Positions 1-7,825 of a DNA stretch of 64,000 nucleotides are shown one piece after another. Position 1 is the first letter of the stretch. Each line of letters starts with the position of its first letter. This stretch comes from Rhodospirillales bacterium. Lineage in GTDB: Bacteria > Pseudomonadota > Alphaproteobacteria > SP197. A program made the translations under genes and the position numbers. The DNA lies in NCBI GenBank assembly GCA_014323865.1, contig JACONG010000016.1, positions 794,523 through 858,522 on the forward strand, written 5' to 3'. The notes under the pieces are model-generated. The model saw nothing but the letters and a program-made list of their open reading frames with translations, had not been told where the DNA came from and did not search any database.

Positions 1-706
1 CATAGACGGTTTGCCCGTCGCTTGCTCCAAACTCCCGCAGACGCTCAAGGGACTCTTTCGGTTTAGAGATGACGACCGCAAGCGAGATGCGGTCCAGCAA
101 GCCCCGGAAATTTTTTTTCAGGTATGTCATGAAGGACGCGAAGAGCTTGTCGTTTTCCTCGATATCGGGGCTCAGCATCAGAACGACACAAAACCTGAGG
201 TTGGGATTGTCCAGATAAGCGTGCAGAAGAGGCGCCATGACCGGTGGCGGAGCGCCGGGTTTTACCAGAACCTCCTGCAATAGCTCTCCCGACATCTCGA
301 GAAAGCCGAACTTTGAATGTATTTTCCTCCCGTTTGTTGTACGGGTATCGATCATGACCTCGCGCACGGCGTTTTCGCCAGTGGCATTCGGGTCCGGCAA
401 CCGGCCTTCGATCCACTGGTCTTTCCACATATTGATGATGGCCCTGCCTTCCCAGTCCTGACCTTCAGGCCCATCAGGAACCGATATTTCCGTCCGGAAG
501 GGACCTTCATTCATCAAGTAGTTCATCAACATCCATTGAAAGGTGGTTTTTCCGGAACCGGGGAACCCGAAAGAGAAAATGTAATTGCCGGACTTCTTCG
601 CTCTGATATCGTCAATCGCAAGGCCATCCCTCTGCTTGGGACGGTAGCGCTTGATTTCATCGATACGATTGGGGAAAGAGGTGCCCTGGTTCATTTTCTG
701 GTCCAT
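1..706 (-). CDS. P-loop NTPase, GTPase-like (partial, runs off window start)
   Basis: The reading frame is open from the ATG at 706 to the window edge, so only the first 235 residues are visible and the stop is missing. A Walker A motif, GFPGSGKT, lies at residues 47-54. Further on, LEMSGE (about 136-141) sits where a GTPase G3 DxxG would be, and VVISKPKE (about 217-224) could be a degenerate G4 NKxD. A GTPase-like fold is therefore an inference; only the P-loop is certain. An in-frame GTG at 715 is an alternative start. The gene begins 6-14 bases after the stop of the membrane protein gene upstream, so the two are almost certainly co-transcribed. Bacterial double-GTPase proteins of predicted conflict systems occur in similar contexts, but that assignment could not be tested. 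Cellular role unknown. Confidence 0.72.
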   Translation of the reverse strand, partial: MDQKMNQGTSFPNRIDEIKRYRPKQRDGLAIDDIRAKKSGNYIFSFGFPGSGKTTFQWMLMNYLMNEGPFRTEISVPDGPEGQDWEGRAIINMWKDQWIEGRLPDPNATGENAVREVMIDTRTTNGRKIHSKFGFLEMSGELLQEVLVKPGAPPPVMAPLLHAYLDNPNLRFCVVLMLSPDIEENDKLFASFMTYLKKNFRGLLDRISLAVVISKPKESLERLREFGASDGQTVY

Positions 707-720
707 GGTCGTCACTTGTC

Positions 721-1764
721 CTAGCCGTCGATGACGCGGCGCTTGCCGCCGCCACGCGGTGTGGCGGGCTTTGCGTCACGTTCGAGCCGACCGCGGCCGA
801 AGAGGGCAAAAGACAGAAGCAGGGGCAGAACGTCGGTGACAGAAGCAAGGACGAGGGAAACCCATGTCGCAAGCGGGTTCGGCATTTCGCCGAAGCCATT
901 CTGGAAGGCATAAACAATTTCACCCAAGCGACCGAGGCCCGGATCAATCTTCTGATGGGAGACGGCCTCATCTTCAGGCAGAAGGGCGTTCGCCGCGCGC
1001 TCGACGTCAAGGGAAATCGTGGATATCTCGCCGAGAGCATCCAGCCCGCCTTTTGTCAAGAGAACCCGCTCCGGGCTGTCGTATTCGAGAAGTGTCGCAT
1101 CAATGAGGCGAACAAGGTTTTCGATTGCCGGGGCTGCGGTCGTTTCGAGCGTAACACTCAGGATATCCTCAGCGGCCGCGCTGTAACGGGCATACCAATC
1201 ATTGACCAAGGCCATGTCTGATCCGATCCCCGGAACGGCCAGATTGGTGATCTCACGCCCGAGAATGCGCTCAATTCGCTCCATATGCAAGCGACATTCC
1301 TGGCCGCAGCCGGGGCGTAGCGGATCGTTGATTTGATCCCGGAGGTTCTCGATCTCGACCCGGAGATCCGTTTCCAGAGCACGGGCGAAAGACAGTTCTT
1401 CCATGCCATCGAGGGATGCCCGTGTCATGACGAGGTCGTCCCGGAAGACCGCGAGTTTCTCGGTGACCGTGCTCTCCGTCACGTCTTCGCGCATGAAATT
1501 GGAATAGAGGAAGTTGAAGTTGGACGCGATCGAGAAGAATGCCGCCACCATCCAGATGAACAGAGGCAGAAGGAAGCGCCGCTCGGTGGACCGGAAATAG
1601 CTGATCGTGGCATCCATCATCAGGATGATCATCATCAGCAGAACCACCAGGGGCAATGTAATCTCGCCTGCTGTGCGCAACAGGCCTCCATAGGAAAGAT
1701 AGCCTGAGATGCCCACCGCCAGAAAGAGTGTGAGCGCGTAAGCTGGAACCAGGAGAGTGGTCAA
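721..1764 (-). CDS. Four-helix membrane protein with large soluble loop
   Basis: This 347-residue protein has no family that I recognise. Three hydrophobic segments occupy the first 100 residues (TLLVPAYALTLFLAV, LPLVVLLMMIILMM, LPLFIWMVAAFFSIA). A soluble region of about 190 residues follows, containing a close cysteine pair (GCGQEC), then a last membrane segment (WVSLVLASVTDVLPLLLSFAL) and a basic tail. The start is taken as TTG at 1764 because GGAGG lies six bases upstream and the preceding frame has no coding character. The TTG overlaps the TGA of a small upstream ORF, and the P-loop gene follows within 15 bases, so the three appear to form an operon. A membrane sensor or anchor working with the P-loop protein is an inference from context only. 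Confidence 0.7.
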   Translation of the reverse strand: MTTLLVPAYALTLFLAVGISGYLSYGGLLRTAGEITLPLVVLLMMIILMMDATISYFRSTERRFLLPLFIWMVAAFFSIASNFNFLYSNFMREDVTESTVTEKLAVFRDDLVMTRASLDGMEELSFARALETDLRVEIENLRDQINDPLRPGCGQECRLHMERIERILGREITNLAVPGIGSDMALVNDWYARYSAAAEDILSVTLETTAAPAIENLVRLIDATLLEYDSPERVLLTKGGLDALGEISTISLDVERAANALLPEDEAVSHQKIDPGLGRLGEIVYAFQNGFGEMPNPLATWVSLVLASVTDVLPLLLSFALFGRGRLERDAKPATPRGGGKRRVIDG

Positions 1765-1982
1765 TTCATTCCTCCAAACATACCATGCTGACCAATTCCG
1801 ACTATAGGCACTCTCGCAACGTGGTTGAACAGGGTTTCGTGAAAAATTGCGATGACCGTGCCCGCCAACCGGAATCCAGAAGCCGGACCGCCCGCCATAT
1901 TGCCGGACAAAGACGCCAGTCCATTCCGGGCCACATGGCTGGAACCGGCCCTGTCCTTCACCATCGTGTCGATGTGCATCAT
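1761..1982 (-). CDS. Small hypothetical protein, first gene of P-loop operon
   Basis: A 73-residue frame starts with two ATG codons and ends in a TGA that overlaps the TTG start of the membrane protein gene (TTGA), an arrangement typical of translational coupling. Its central part (FRLAGTVIAIFHETLF) is mildly hydrophobic. No clear ribosome binding site precedes the ATG pair, and no family is recognised. Codon use has the GC-ending bias of the neighbours. It may be a genuine small membrane-associated component of the operon or the tail of something longer, so the call is tentative. Confidence 0.4.
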   Translation of the reverse strand: MMHIDTMVKDRAGSSHVARNGLASLSGNMAGGPASGFRLAGTVIAIFHETLFNHVARVPIVGIGQHGMFGGMN

Positions 1983-2074
1983 TGCGCCGCGTCGTTCGTG
2001 CTGCAATCCTTGAAGCCGCGATGTCAGGGCATGTCTGCCAGGAGACGGGCCGGGGATCGTGAAAGGGGGTGCCG

Positions 2075-3577
2075 ATGGTCGCCAGGCCGCACATTCTGCT
2101 GATCCAGGCCGATCAGATGGCCGCAGCCTGTCTGCCGTTCCATGGCCACCCTGTCGTTCAGGCACCGCATCTTGCAGCGTTGGCCGCGTGCGGCACGGTG
2201 TTCGAGTCGGCCTATTGCAACGTGCCGCTCTGCGCGCCCTCGCGCTTCTCGATGATGGCGGGCCGGCTGGCTTCGACGATCGATGCCTTCGACAACGCCT
2301 GCGAGTTTCCCGCCAGCATCCCGACCTTCGCACATCTGCTGCGCGGCGCCGGCTACCGCACGGCGCTCTCGGGCAAGATGCACTTCGTCGGCCCCGACCA
2401 GTTCCACGGCTTCGAGGAACGCCTGACGACGGACATCTACCCCGCCGACTTCCTCTGGACGCCGGACTGGCGGCTGGGCGTCGACCAGCGCTTCATCGAT
2501 CTCACGCCGGTTCGCGAATCCGGCCTGTGCAAACGTTCGGTCCAGATCGATTATGACGAGGAGGTCGTCTTCGAGGCCGAGCGCCTGATCTTCGACCACG
2601 CGCGCAGCAGCGATGACCGGCCGCTCTTCCTGACCGTGTCGTTCACCCACCCGCACGACCCCTATATCGCACGCAAGCGCGCCTGGGATCGGTACGATCC
2701 CGCCGACATCGACCTGCCGCGGGTGCCCTTCATCGAGATCGACGCGCGCGACCCGCACAGCCGCGACATCAGTATCCACCACGGCATGGACCTCTACCGC
2801 CCGACCGAGGAGGACCTGCGCCGAACACGGCACGCCTACTACGCCAACATCACGATGGTGGACGAATGGGTCGGGCGGCTGCTTGGCGCACTCGATGACT
2901 GCGGCATGGCCGGGACCACGGCGATCGTCTTCACGGCCGACCATGGCGAGATGCTGGGCGAGCGCGGACAGTGGTACAAGAAGACCTTCTTCGAACCCGC
3001 GGCGCGCGTTCCGCTCGTGATCGCCGAACCCGGCGGGACACCGCGGCGGGTCACAGGACCGGTCTCCCTGCTCGACCTGATGCCGAGCCTCGCCGAGATC
3101 GGCGGGGCCTCGCTCGATCCGCTGCCCGACGGCGTCGACGGCGATAGCCTGATGCCGGTCGTCAGGGGCGCGCCTGCGGTGCCGGACCGTACGATCGCCA
3201 GCGAACTGATGTCGGAAGGCACCGCCGGACCGATCGTGATGCTGCGGCGGGACCGGTGGAAGTACATCGCGTCCAGCGCCTATCCCGCCCGCCTCTACGA
3301 CCTCGCGAACGACCCCGACGAACTGGTGAACCGCGCCGGCGATGCCGCCGTGGAGGAGGTCGAGGCGAGCCTGGCGGCCGAGGTGGCAGAGGGTTGGGAC
3401 TTCGACGTGCTGACCCGTCGAATCCTGACGAGCCAACAGCGTCGTCTCGCGATCCGAGGTCCCCTGGCCGAAGGCATCGTCGCGGCATGGGACTTTCAGC
3501 CCGTGAAGGATGCCTCGGCCGTGTACTATCGCGGCAAGAGCGCCCGGAGCGGGCTGCGCACGGGAGATGTGGCATGA
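2075..3577 (+). CDS. betC: Choline sulfatase
   Basis: This is a sulfatase of the alkaline phosphatase superfamily that hydrolyses choline-O-sulfate to choline and sulfate, normally in the cytoplasm. The 500-residue product has the formylglycine motif C-A-P-S-R at residues 53-57, a metal-binding aspartate near the N-terminus (QADQM), and the second metal site TADHGEMLGE near residue 290. The C-terminal segment (VYYRGKSARSGLRTGD) resembles the tail of choline sulfatases. ATG at 2075 is preferred over GTG at 2069 because AGGGGG lies five bases upstream of it. A formylglycine-generating enzyme is needed for a cysteine-type sulfatase and none lies nearby. No bet regulator or choline transporter is adjacent. 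Its stop overlaps the start of a small ORF. Confidence 0.9.
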   Translation: MVARPHILLIQADQMAAACLPFHGHPVVQAPHLAALAACGTVFESAYCNVPLCAPSRFSMMAGRLASTIDAFDNACEFPASIPTFAHLLRGAGYRTALSGKMHFVGPDQFHGFEERLTTDIYPADFLWTPDWRLGVDQRFIDLTPVRESGLCKRSVQIDYDEEVVFEAERLIFDHARSSDDRPLFLTVSFTHPHDPYIARKRAWDRYDPADIDLPRVPFIEIDARDPHSRDISIHHGMDLYRPTEEDLRRTRHAYYANITMVDEWVGRLLGALDDCGMAGTTAIVFTADHGEMLGERGQWYKKTFFEPAARVPLVIAEPGGTPRRVTGPVSLLDLMPSLAEIGGASLDPLPDGVDGDSLMPVVRGAPAVPDRTIASELMSEGTAGPIVMLRRDRWKYIASSAYPARLYDLANDPDELVNRAGDAAVEEVEASLAAEVAEGWDFDVLTRRILTSQQRRLAIRGPLAEGIVAAWDFQPVKDASAVYYRGKSARSGLRTGDVA

Positions 3578-3714
3578 GCCAGGGATACCGCGAGACCCTG
3601 CCGATCTCTTTCGAAGAGGAGGTCGAGGGCGAAGCCGGCTTCGAGGCCCCAGTCCCGGAAGTCCTCGCCCCGGAAGTCCTCGCCCCGGAAGGTCGGGATC
3701 ACCGGCACGCCTGA
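3574..3714 (+). CDS. Short ORF coupled to betC, likely truncated
   Basis: A 46-residue frame begins with an ATGA overlap on the betC stop. The first 30 residues (SQGYRETLPISFEEEVEGEA) are acidic and look like the N-terminus of a real protein. The remainder comes from a 15-bp tandem repeat (3661-3690) encoding VLAPE twice, after which the frame stops. The coupling argues for a former operon partner of betC. The abrupt repeat-derived end suggests that the original gene was cut or shifted here. No function can be assigned. Confidence 0.35.
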   Translation: MSQGYRETLPISFEEEVEGEAGFEAPVPEVLAPEVLAPEGRDHRHA

Positions 3715-3884
3715 GGCCAGAACATGGTCAGAATCGGCGTGTTCGCCCGCGCCCATCCGGGAGAATCGTAACGGCTGGTTAAATCAGGCTTACCCATGAC
3801 TTTTCCTTTGACATAAGTCGGCCTATACACGAGTTTCCCATGTGTACCCAATAACCAGGGAGTGGTAACGACCCATGAACAAGT

Positions 3885-4304
3885 TTGTCTCTCTCTTCCT
3901 TCCTTCCTTCCTTCCTTCCTGCCTGCCTGCCTGCCTGTGCCTTGGTGCTTGCTGGTTGCTCAACCATCACACAGGGAGTCACGCAAAATATCACTATAAA
4001 CACGAACCCGGTAGGTGCAAGTTGCTACCTGGAGCGACTGGGCAACCGTATTGAAACGATTGATTCAACACCTGCCACGGTTACCGTTACCAAGACCAGG
4101 GACGACATCAGGATTGTTTGTAACAAGCCCGGTTACCAGACAGCGACTTACTGGAACCAAAGCGGTTGGGAAAGCGGGACTGGTGCAGTTGGAATTGCTG
4201 TAGATGTTCTGCTCACGGCGGGCCTCAGCAGCGCCATCGATTCCGCTACAGGCGCTGACAACAAGTACGAAAGCCCTGTGAATATCACCCTGATCTCGGA
4301 GTAA
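3885..4304 (+). CDS. PEGA-like lipoprotein, signal peptide out of frame with its ATG
   Basis: From 3885 (TTG) the frame encodes a hydrophobic segment, a lipobox LVLAGC and a mature domain of about 115 residues (CSTITQGVTQNITINTNPVG...), similar to small PEGA-type outer-membrane lipoproteins. The natural start, ATG AAC AAG at 3875, has a purine-rich stretch upstream but reads in a different frame. Between them lie six TTCC and four TGCC units (3896-3935). Loss of one 4-bp unit would join ATG-Asn-Lys to the lipobox and give a classic 26-residue lipoprotein signal peptide. As sequenced the gene is therefore off or poorly translated from TTG. The tract suggests slipped-strand phase variation; a sequencing error is the alternative. 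The region is visibly less GC-rich than its neighbours. Confidence 0.6.
   Translation: MSLSSFLPSFLPACLPACALVLAGCSTITQGVTQNITINTNPVGASCYLERLGNRIETIDSTPATVTVTKTRDDIRIVCNKPGYQTATYWNQSGWESGTGAVGIAVDVLLTAGLSSAIDSATGADNKYESPVNITLISE
3896..3935 (+). repeat. Tetranucleotide tract (TTCC)6(TGCC)4
   Basis: Ten consecutive 4-bp units lie inside the signal-peptide coding region of the lipoprotein. Because the unit is not a multiple of three, each gain or loss changes the reading frame. The downstream lipobox frame would match the ATG at 3875 with nine units, or with twelve, but not with the ten present. Confidence 0.9.
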
Positions 4305-4658
4305 CTGGAAGGATGTAGCACACTCACTACCAGTTTCCCGCCCTTCATGAGCAGTTATATGGGCGACAATTTGGGGAAGCACCAGGGTATCGGTCCCCCG
4401 GTCGAACAGTGAGGTATCAGGAATCCGGACAGAGTAGACCGAGTGGCCCCGCTCTCGTGTTGATGCGGAAGATGAGAGAGGAACTTTCATCGGGTTCGGG
4501 AGGCCGCAAGCCTCCCGTGCCTGCCCTCGCGGCCCAGCCCGGTCGCCTGCAACAGGCCGAGACCGGTGCCTGCATGATCGGATGCGTGATTCCAGGCAGC
4601 CCGCAGGGCGGCATCCTCAAGTCAGCCATGGCGTCCCGCTTCGCGGGAGAACGCTCCC
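4305..4658. other. Intergenic stretch, less GC-rich, no gene recognised
   Basis: This is the space between the lipoprotein and mcd, which converge. I see no convincing coding frame. The only clear element is a 7-bp GGGAGGC stem-loop at 4498-4516. Confidence 0.5.
4498..4516. terminator. Hairpin between convergent genes
   Basis: GGGAGGC and GCCTCCC form a perfect 7-bp stem around CGCAA. It lies between the lipoprotein and mcd, which converge, so it may end either transcript. No T-run follows on either strand. Confidence 0.4.
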
Positions 4659-6317
4659 TCAGTTCGTATCCGACAACAACCGGCGGGCGATGACTTGGGC
4701 CTGGATCTCGGCGGCACCCTCGAAGATGTTGAGGATACGGGCGTCGCACAGGACGCGACTGATCTCGTACTCCTGAGCGTAACCGTTGCCGCCGTGGATC
4801 TGGAGCGCATTGTCGGCATTGGCCCAGGCGACACGTGCGCCGAGCAGCTTGGCCATGCCGGCCTCGAGGTCGCAGCGGCGGCCAGCGTCTTTCTCGCGGG
4901 CGGAGAACCAGCAGAGCTGGCGGGCAATCATGGTCTCGACCGCCATCCAGGCGATCTTGTTGGCGACGCGCGGGAATTCGGCAATCGAGCGGCCGAACTG
5001 CTGGCGCTCGCAGGCGTAGTTGAGGCCGAGCTCCAGGGCGGCCTGGGCGACACCCACGGCGCGCGCGCCGGTCTGGATGCGCGCCGATTCGAAGGTCGCC
5101 ATGAGTTGCTTGAAGCCCTTGCCCTCTTCGCCGCCGAGCAGGTTCTCTTCCTTCACCTCGAAACCGTCGAAGCCGATCTCGTATTCTTTCATGCCGCGGT
5201 AGCCCAGCACCGCGATCTCGCCGCCCGACATGCCGTCGGCAGGAAACGGGTTGGCATCGTCGCCACGCGGCTTTTCGGCCAGGAACATGGAAAGACCGCG
5301 GTAGCCCTTCTCGTCCGGATCGGTGCGGGCCAGCAGTGTCATCACGTCGGCGCGCGCCGCGTGCGTGATCCAGGTCTTGTTCCCGGTCACATGATAGGAG
5401 CCGCCATTCTTCACGGCGCGCGTCTTCAGGCTGCCGAGGTCGGAGCCGGTGCCGGGTTCGGTGAAAACGGCTGTGGGGATGATCCTGCCCGAGACGATGC
5501 CGGGCAGAAAGCGTTTCTTCTGGTCCTCGGTGCCGCCGTTGATGATGAGTTCGGAGGCGATTTCGGTCCGCGTGCCGAGCGAACCGACACCGATGTAGCC
5601 GCGGCTCAACGCCTCGGTCACCACGCACATGGCGACCTTGGTCATGCCGAGGCCGCCGTGCTCCTCGGGGATCGAGAGGCCGAAGACACCGAGTTCCGCC
5701 AGCTCCTGCAACACCTCAAGCGGGATGACGTCGTCCTTCAGGTGCCATTCGTGGGCGAACGGCCTGACCTTCTCCTCGGCATAGCGGCGGAACTGGTCGC
5801 GCACCATGACGAGATCCTCGTCCAGCCCGTCTTCGCCGAAGCCGCTGTTCTTCCAGTCGGCCGCCAGGATCGCGGCCAGTCGCTGGCGCGGGGCGTCACC
5901 CGAGGCTTTCATCAGGACCGAAACATCCCCGGTCCAGAAGGCGTGGAGGTCGTGGTCGGAGATGCCGAGATCGTGGGGGCGGACGACCTCGACCTGGCTC
6001 ATGGCGATGCCGCCTGCAAGCTGGGCGAGATACTCGCCGGTGCCGATCTGCAGGGTCAGCGTCTCGACCTCGCCGAGTTTGCCGGTCTCATCGAGCGCAC
6101 GGGCCCAGCGCAGCATCTGGCGCAGGCCCTCGACATAGGTCGCAAGCCAGGCCAGACCGTGGGCGGCATGCTGATGCCGGTCCACCAGCCTGGCGTCGAC
6201 ACCCTTGTCGGCATCGACCACCAGCTCCCGCACACCCCGGCGCGCCGCATCATAAAGGCCCTCGGAGGCCGCAAGCGCGCCCGAACAGTGCTCCAACAGG
6301 TCGTCAGGAACGGTCAT
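4659..6317 (-). CDS. mcd: (2S)-methylsuccinyl-CoA dehydrogenase
   Basis: This 552-residue acyl-CoA dehydrogenase oxidises (2S)-methylsuccinyl-CoA to mesaconyl-CoA in the ethylmalonyl-CoA pathway, passing electrons to ETF. It has the N-terminal extension of about 150 residues typical of Mcd and absent from ordinary 380-residue acyl-CoA dehydrogenases. The family core follows, with FAD/substrate motifs AVFTEPGTGSDLGS and WITHAARAD, and the C-terminal helical domain ending in IHGGNGYAQEYEISR and IFEGAAEIQ. The gene lies 47 bases after ccr on the same strand, so they probably form an operon. The specific assignment rests on the extension and on ccr and ecm next door. Confidence 0.92.
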   Translation of the reverse strand: MTVPDDLLEHCSGALAASEGLYDAARRGVRELVVDADKGVDARLVDRHQHAAHGLAWLATYVEGLRQMLRWARALDETGKLGEVETLTLQIGTGEYLAQLAGGIAMSQVEVVRPHDLGISDHDLHAFWTGDVSVLMKASGDAPRQRLAAILAADWKNSGFGEDGLDEDLVMVRDQFRRYAEEKVRPFAHEWHLKDDVIPLEVLQELAELGVFGLSIPEEHGGLGMTKVAMCVVTEALSRGYIGVGSLGTRTEIASELIINGGTEDQKKRFLPGIVSGRIIPTAVFTEPGTGSDLGSLKTRAVKNGGSYHVTGNKTWITHAARADVMTLLARTDPDEKGYRGLSMFLAEKPRGDDANPFPADGMSGGEIAVLGYRGMKEYEIGFDGFEVKEENLLGGEEGKGFKQLMATFESARIQTGARAVGVAQAALELGLNYACERQQFGRSIAEFPRVANKIAWMAVETMIARQLCWFSAREKDAGRRCDLEAGMAKLLGARVAWANADNALQIHGGNGYAQEYEISRVLCDARILNIFEGAAEIQAQVIARRLLSDTN

Positions 6318-6364
6318 GACACCTCACTTTCCGGAGTCGGCTACGTGGCGGTTCGCCGCGCGGA

Positions 6365-7648
6365 TCAGCCCTCCAGAACGTCCTCGAGCGTGCGCAGGCC
6401 CGGGCGCGGCGACTGCACCAGCACGGCCATGTTGCCGGGCTTGTGCTCGTTGTTGCGCATCTTGGTATGGGCGCGCGGGATGTCCTCCCACGAGAACACC
6501 TCGGACATGCAGGGATCGATGCGGCGCTCGATGACCAGCTTGTTGGCCTGGCTCGCCTGGGCGAGGTTGGCGAAATGGCTGCCCTGGATGCGCTTCTGGC
6601 GCATCCACACGAAACGGGCGTCGAAGGTGATGTTGTAGCCCGTGGTGCCGGCGCAGAAGACGACCATGCCCCCGCGCTTCACGACGAAGCAGGAGACCGG
6701 GAAGGTCGCCTCGCCGGGGTGCTCGAAGACGATGTCGACATCGTTGCCCTTGCCGGTGATGTTCCAGATCGCCTTGCCGAACGCGCGGCACTTCTTCATG
6801 TAGGCGGCATAACCCTCGGCGTCGTTCACCTCGGGCAGACGGCCCCAGCAGTCGAAGTCGCGCCGGTTGATGACACCCCTGGCGCCGAGGGACATGACGA
6901 AGTCGGCCTTGTCGTCCTCGCTGATGACGCCGATCGCGTTGGCCCCCGCCGTGGCGGCAAGCTGCACCGCGAAGCTGCCCAGACCGCCCGAGGCACCCCA
7001 GACAAGGACGTTGTGGCCCGGCCGCAGAACGTGCGGGCGATGGCCGAAGAGCATGCGGTAGGTGGTCGCCAGCGTCAGCGTGTAGCAGGCCGACTCTTCC
7101 CAGGTCAGGTGCCTGGGACGCGGCATGAGCTGCTGGGCCTGGACGCGGCAGAACTGCGCGAAGCTGCCGTCGCCGGTCTCGTAGCCCCAGATGCGCTGGG
7201 TCGGCGAATACATCGGGTCGCCGCCGTTGCACTCCTCGTCGTCGCCGTCGTCCTGGTTGCAGTGGATGACGACCTCGTCACCGACCTTCCAGCGCTTCAC
7301 TTTGGAGCCAACGGCCCAGACGATGCCCGAGGCATCGGAGCCGGCGATGTGGACATCGCCCTTGTGGACGTCGAACGGGCTGATCGGAATGCCAAGCGAG
7401 GCCCAGACACCGTTGTAGTTCACGCCCGCGGCCATCACAAGCACCAGAACCTCGTTGCTGTCGATCTCGTGGGTCGGCAGCACCTCGACCTGCATGGCCT
7501 GCTCGGGCTCGCCATGGCGCTCCCGGCGAATCGCCCATGCGTACATCCTGGCCGGTACATGACCGAGGGGCGGAATCTCGCCCATCTCGTAAAGGTCCTT
7601 CACCGGTGCTTCGTAATCGACAGGCAGCGCCTCGGCCGGCTGAGCCAT
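6365..7648 (-). CDS. ccr: Crotonyl-CoA carboxylase/reductase
   Basis: The key enzyme of the ethylmalonyl-CoA pathway converts crotonyl-CoA, CO2 and NADPH to (2S)-ethylmalonyl-CoA in the cytoplasm. The 427-residue product matches the family size. It shows the medium-chain dehydrogenase fold, with the acidic insertion CNQDDGDDEECNGGDPMYS near residue 150, the nucleotide-binding segment VLVWGASGGLGSFAVQLA near 225, and NITFDARFVWMRQKRIQGSHFANL near the C-terminus. ATG at 7648 is chosen because GGAG lies eight bases upstream and the open frame beyond it has no family similarity. It diverges from ecm across 177 bases that carry palindromic TTGC-type sites. Confidence 0.95.
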   Translation of the reverse strand: MAQPAEALPVDYEAPVKDLYEMGEIPPLGHVPARMYAWAIRRERHGEPEQAMQVEVLPTHEIDSNEVLVLVMAAGVNYNGVWASLGIPISPFDVHKGDVHIAGSDASGIVWAVGSKVKRWKVGDEVVIHCNQDDGDDEECNGGDPMYSPTQRIWGYETGDGSFAQFCRVQAQQLMPRPRHLTWEESACYTLTLATTYRMLFGHRPHVLRPGHNVLVWGASGGLGSFAVQLAATAGANAIGVISEDDKADFVMSLGARGVINRRDFDCWGRLPEVNDAEGYAAYMKKCRAFGKAIWNITGKGNDVDIVFEHPGEATFPVSCFVVKRGGMVVFCAGTTGYNITFDARFVWMRQKRIQGSHFANLAQASQANKLVIERRIDPCMSEVFSWEDIPRAHTKMRNNEHKPGNMAVLVQSPRPGLRTLEDVLEG

Positions 7649-7689
7649 TGTTCGTCTCCGGAAATCGTCGTCTGTTGTGAGATTCCGAT

Positions 7690-7777
7690 GTTGCGATGCA
7701 ACACCGCGGTCGGGTTCCCGCCCTGAACCCCATTGTTTTTCCACCTTACGGCGTTTGCAACTTTTTTTGCATTGCAG
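7690..7777. promoter_or_regulatory. Candidate operator cluster between ccr and ecm
   Basis: A perfect inverted repeat GTTGC-GAT-GCAAC lies at 7690-7702. TTTGCAA lies at 7754-7760, and TTTTGCATTGCAG at 7765-7777. TTTGCAA-type half sites are the kind recognised by short-chain acyl-CoA-responsive regulators of the PccR/RamB type, which control related pathways. The placement between divergent ccr and ecm makes a shared operator plausible; the identity of the regulator is inference. Confidence 0.5.
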
Positions 7778-7825
7778 CATCATGGAAATCGAACTGAGCA
7801 AACGGGATGCAGACGGGATAACGTC

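Noticed and set aside
3808-3829. TTGACA followed by TATACA ahead of the lipoprotein, looking like a promoter
   Set aside because: The spacer is only ten bases, too short for a sigma70 promoter.
4695-6638. Very long plus-strand frame opposite mcd
   Set aside because: It is the antisense shadow of mcd in GC-rich DNA, with no family motif.
7733-7825. In-frame extension of ecm upstream of ATG 7826
   Set aside because: It would cover the operator-like sites and has no family similarity; the usual N-terminus of the mutase begins near 7826.
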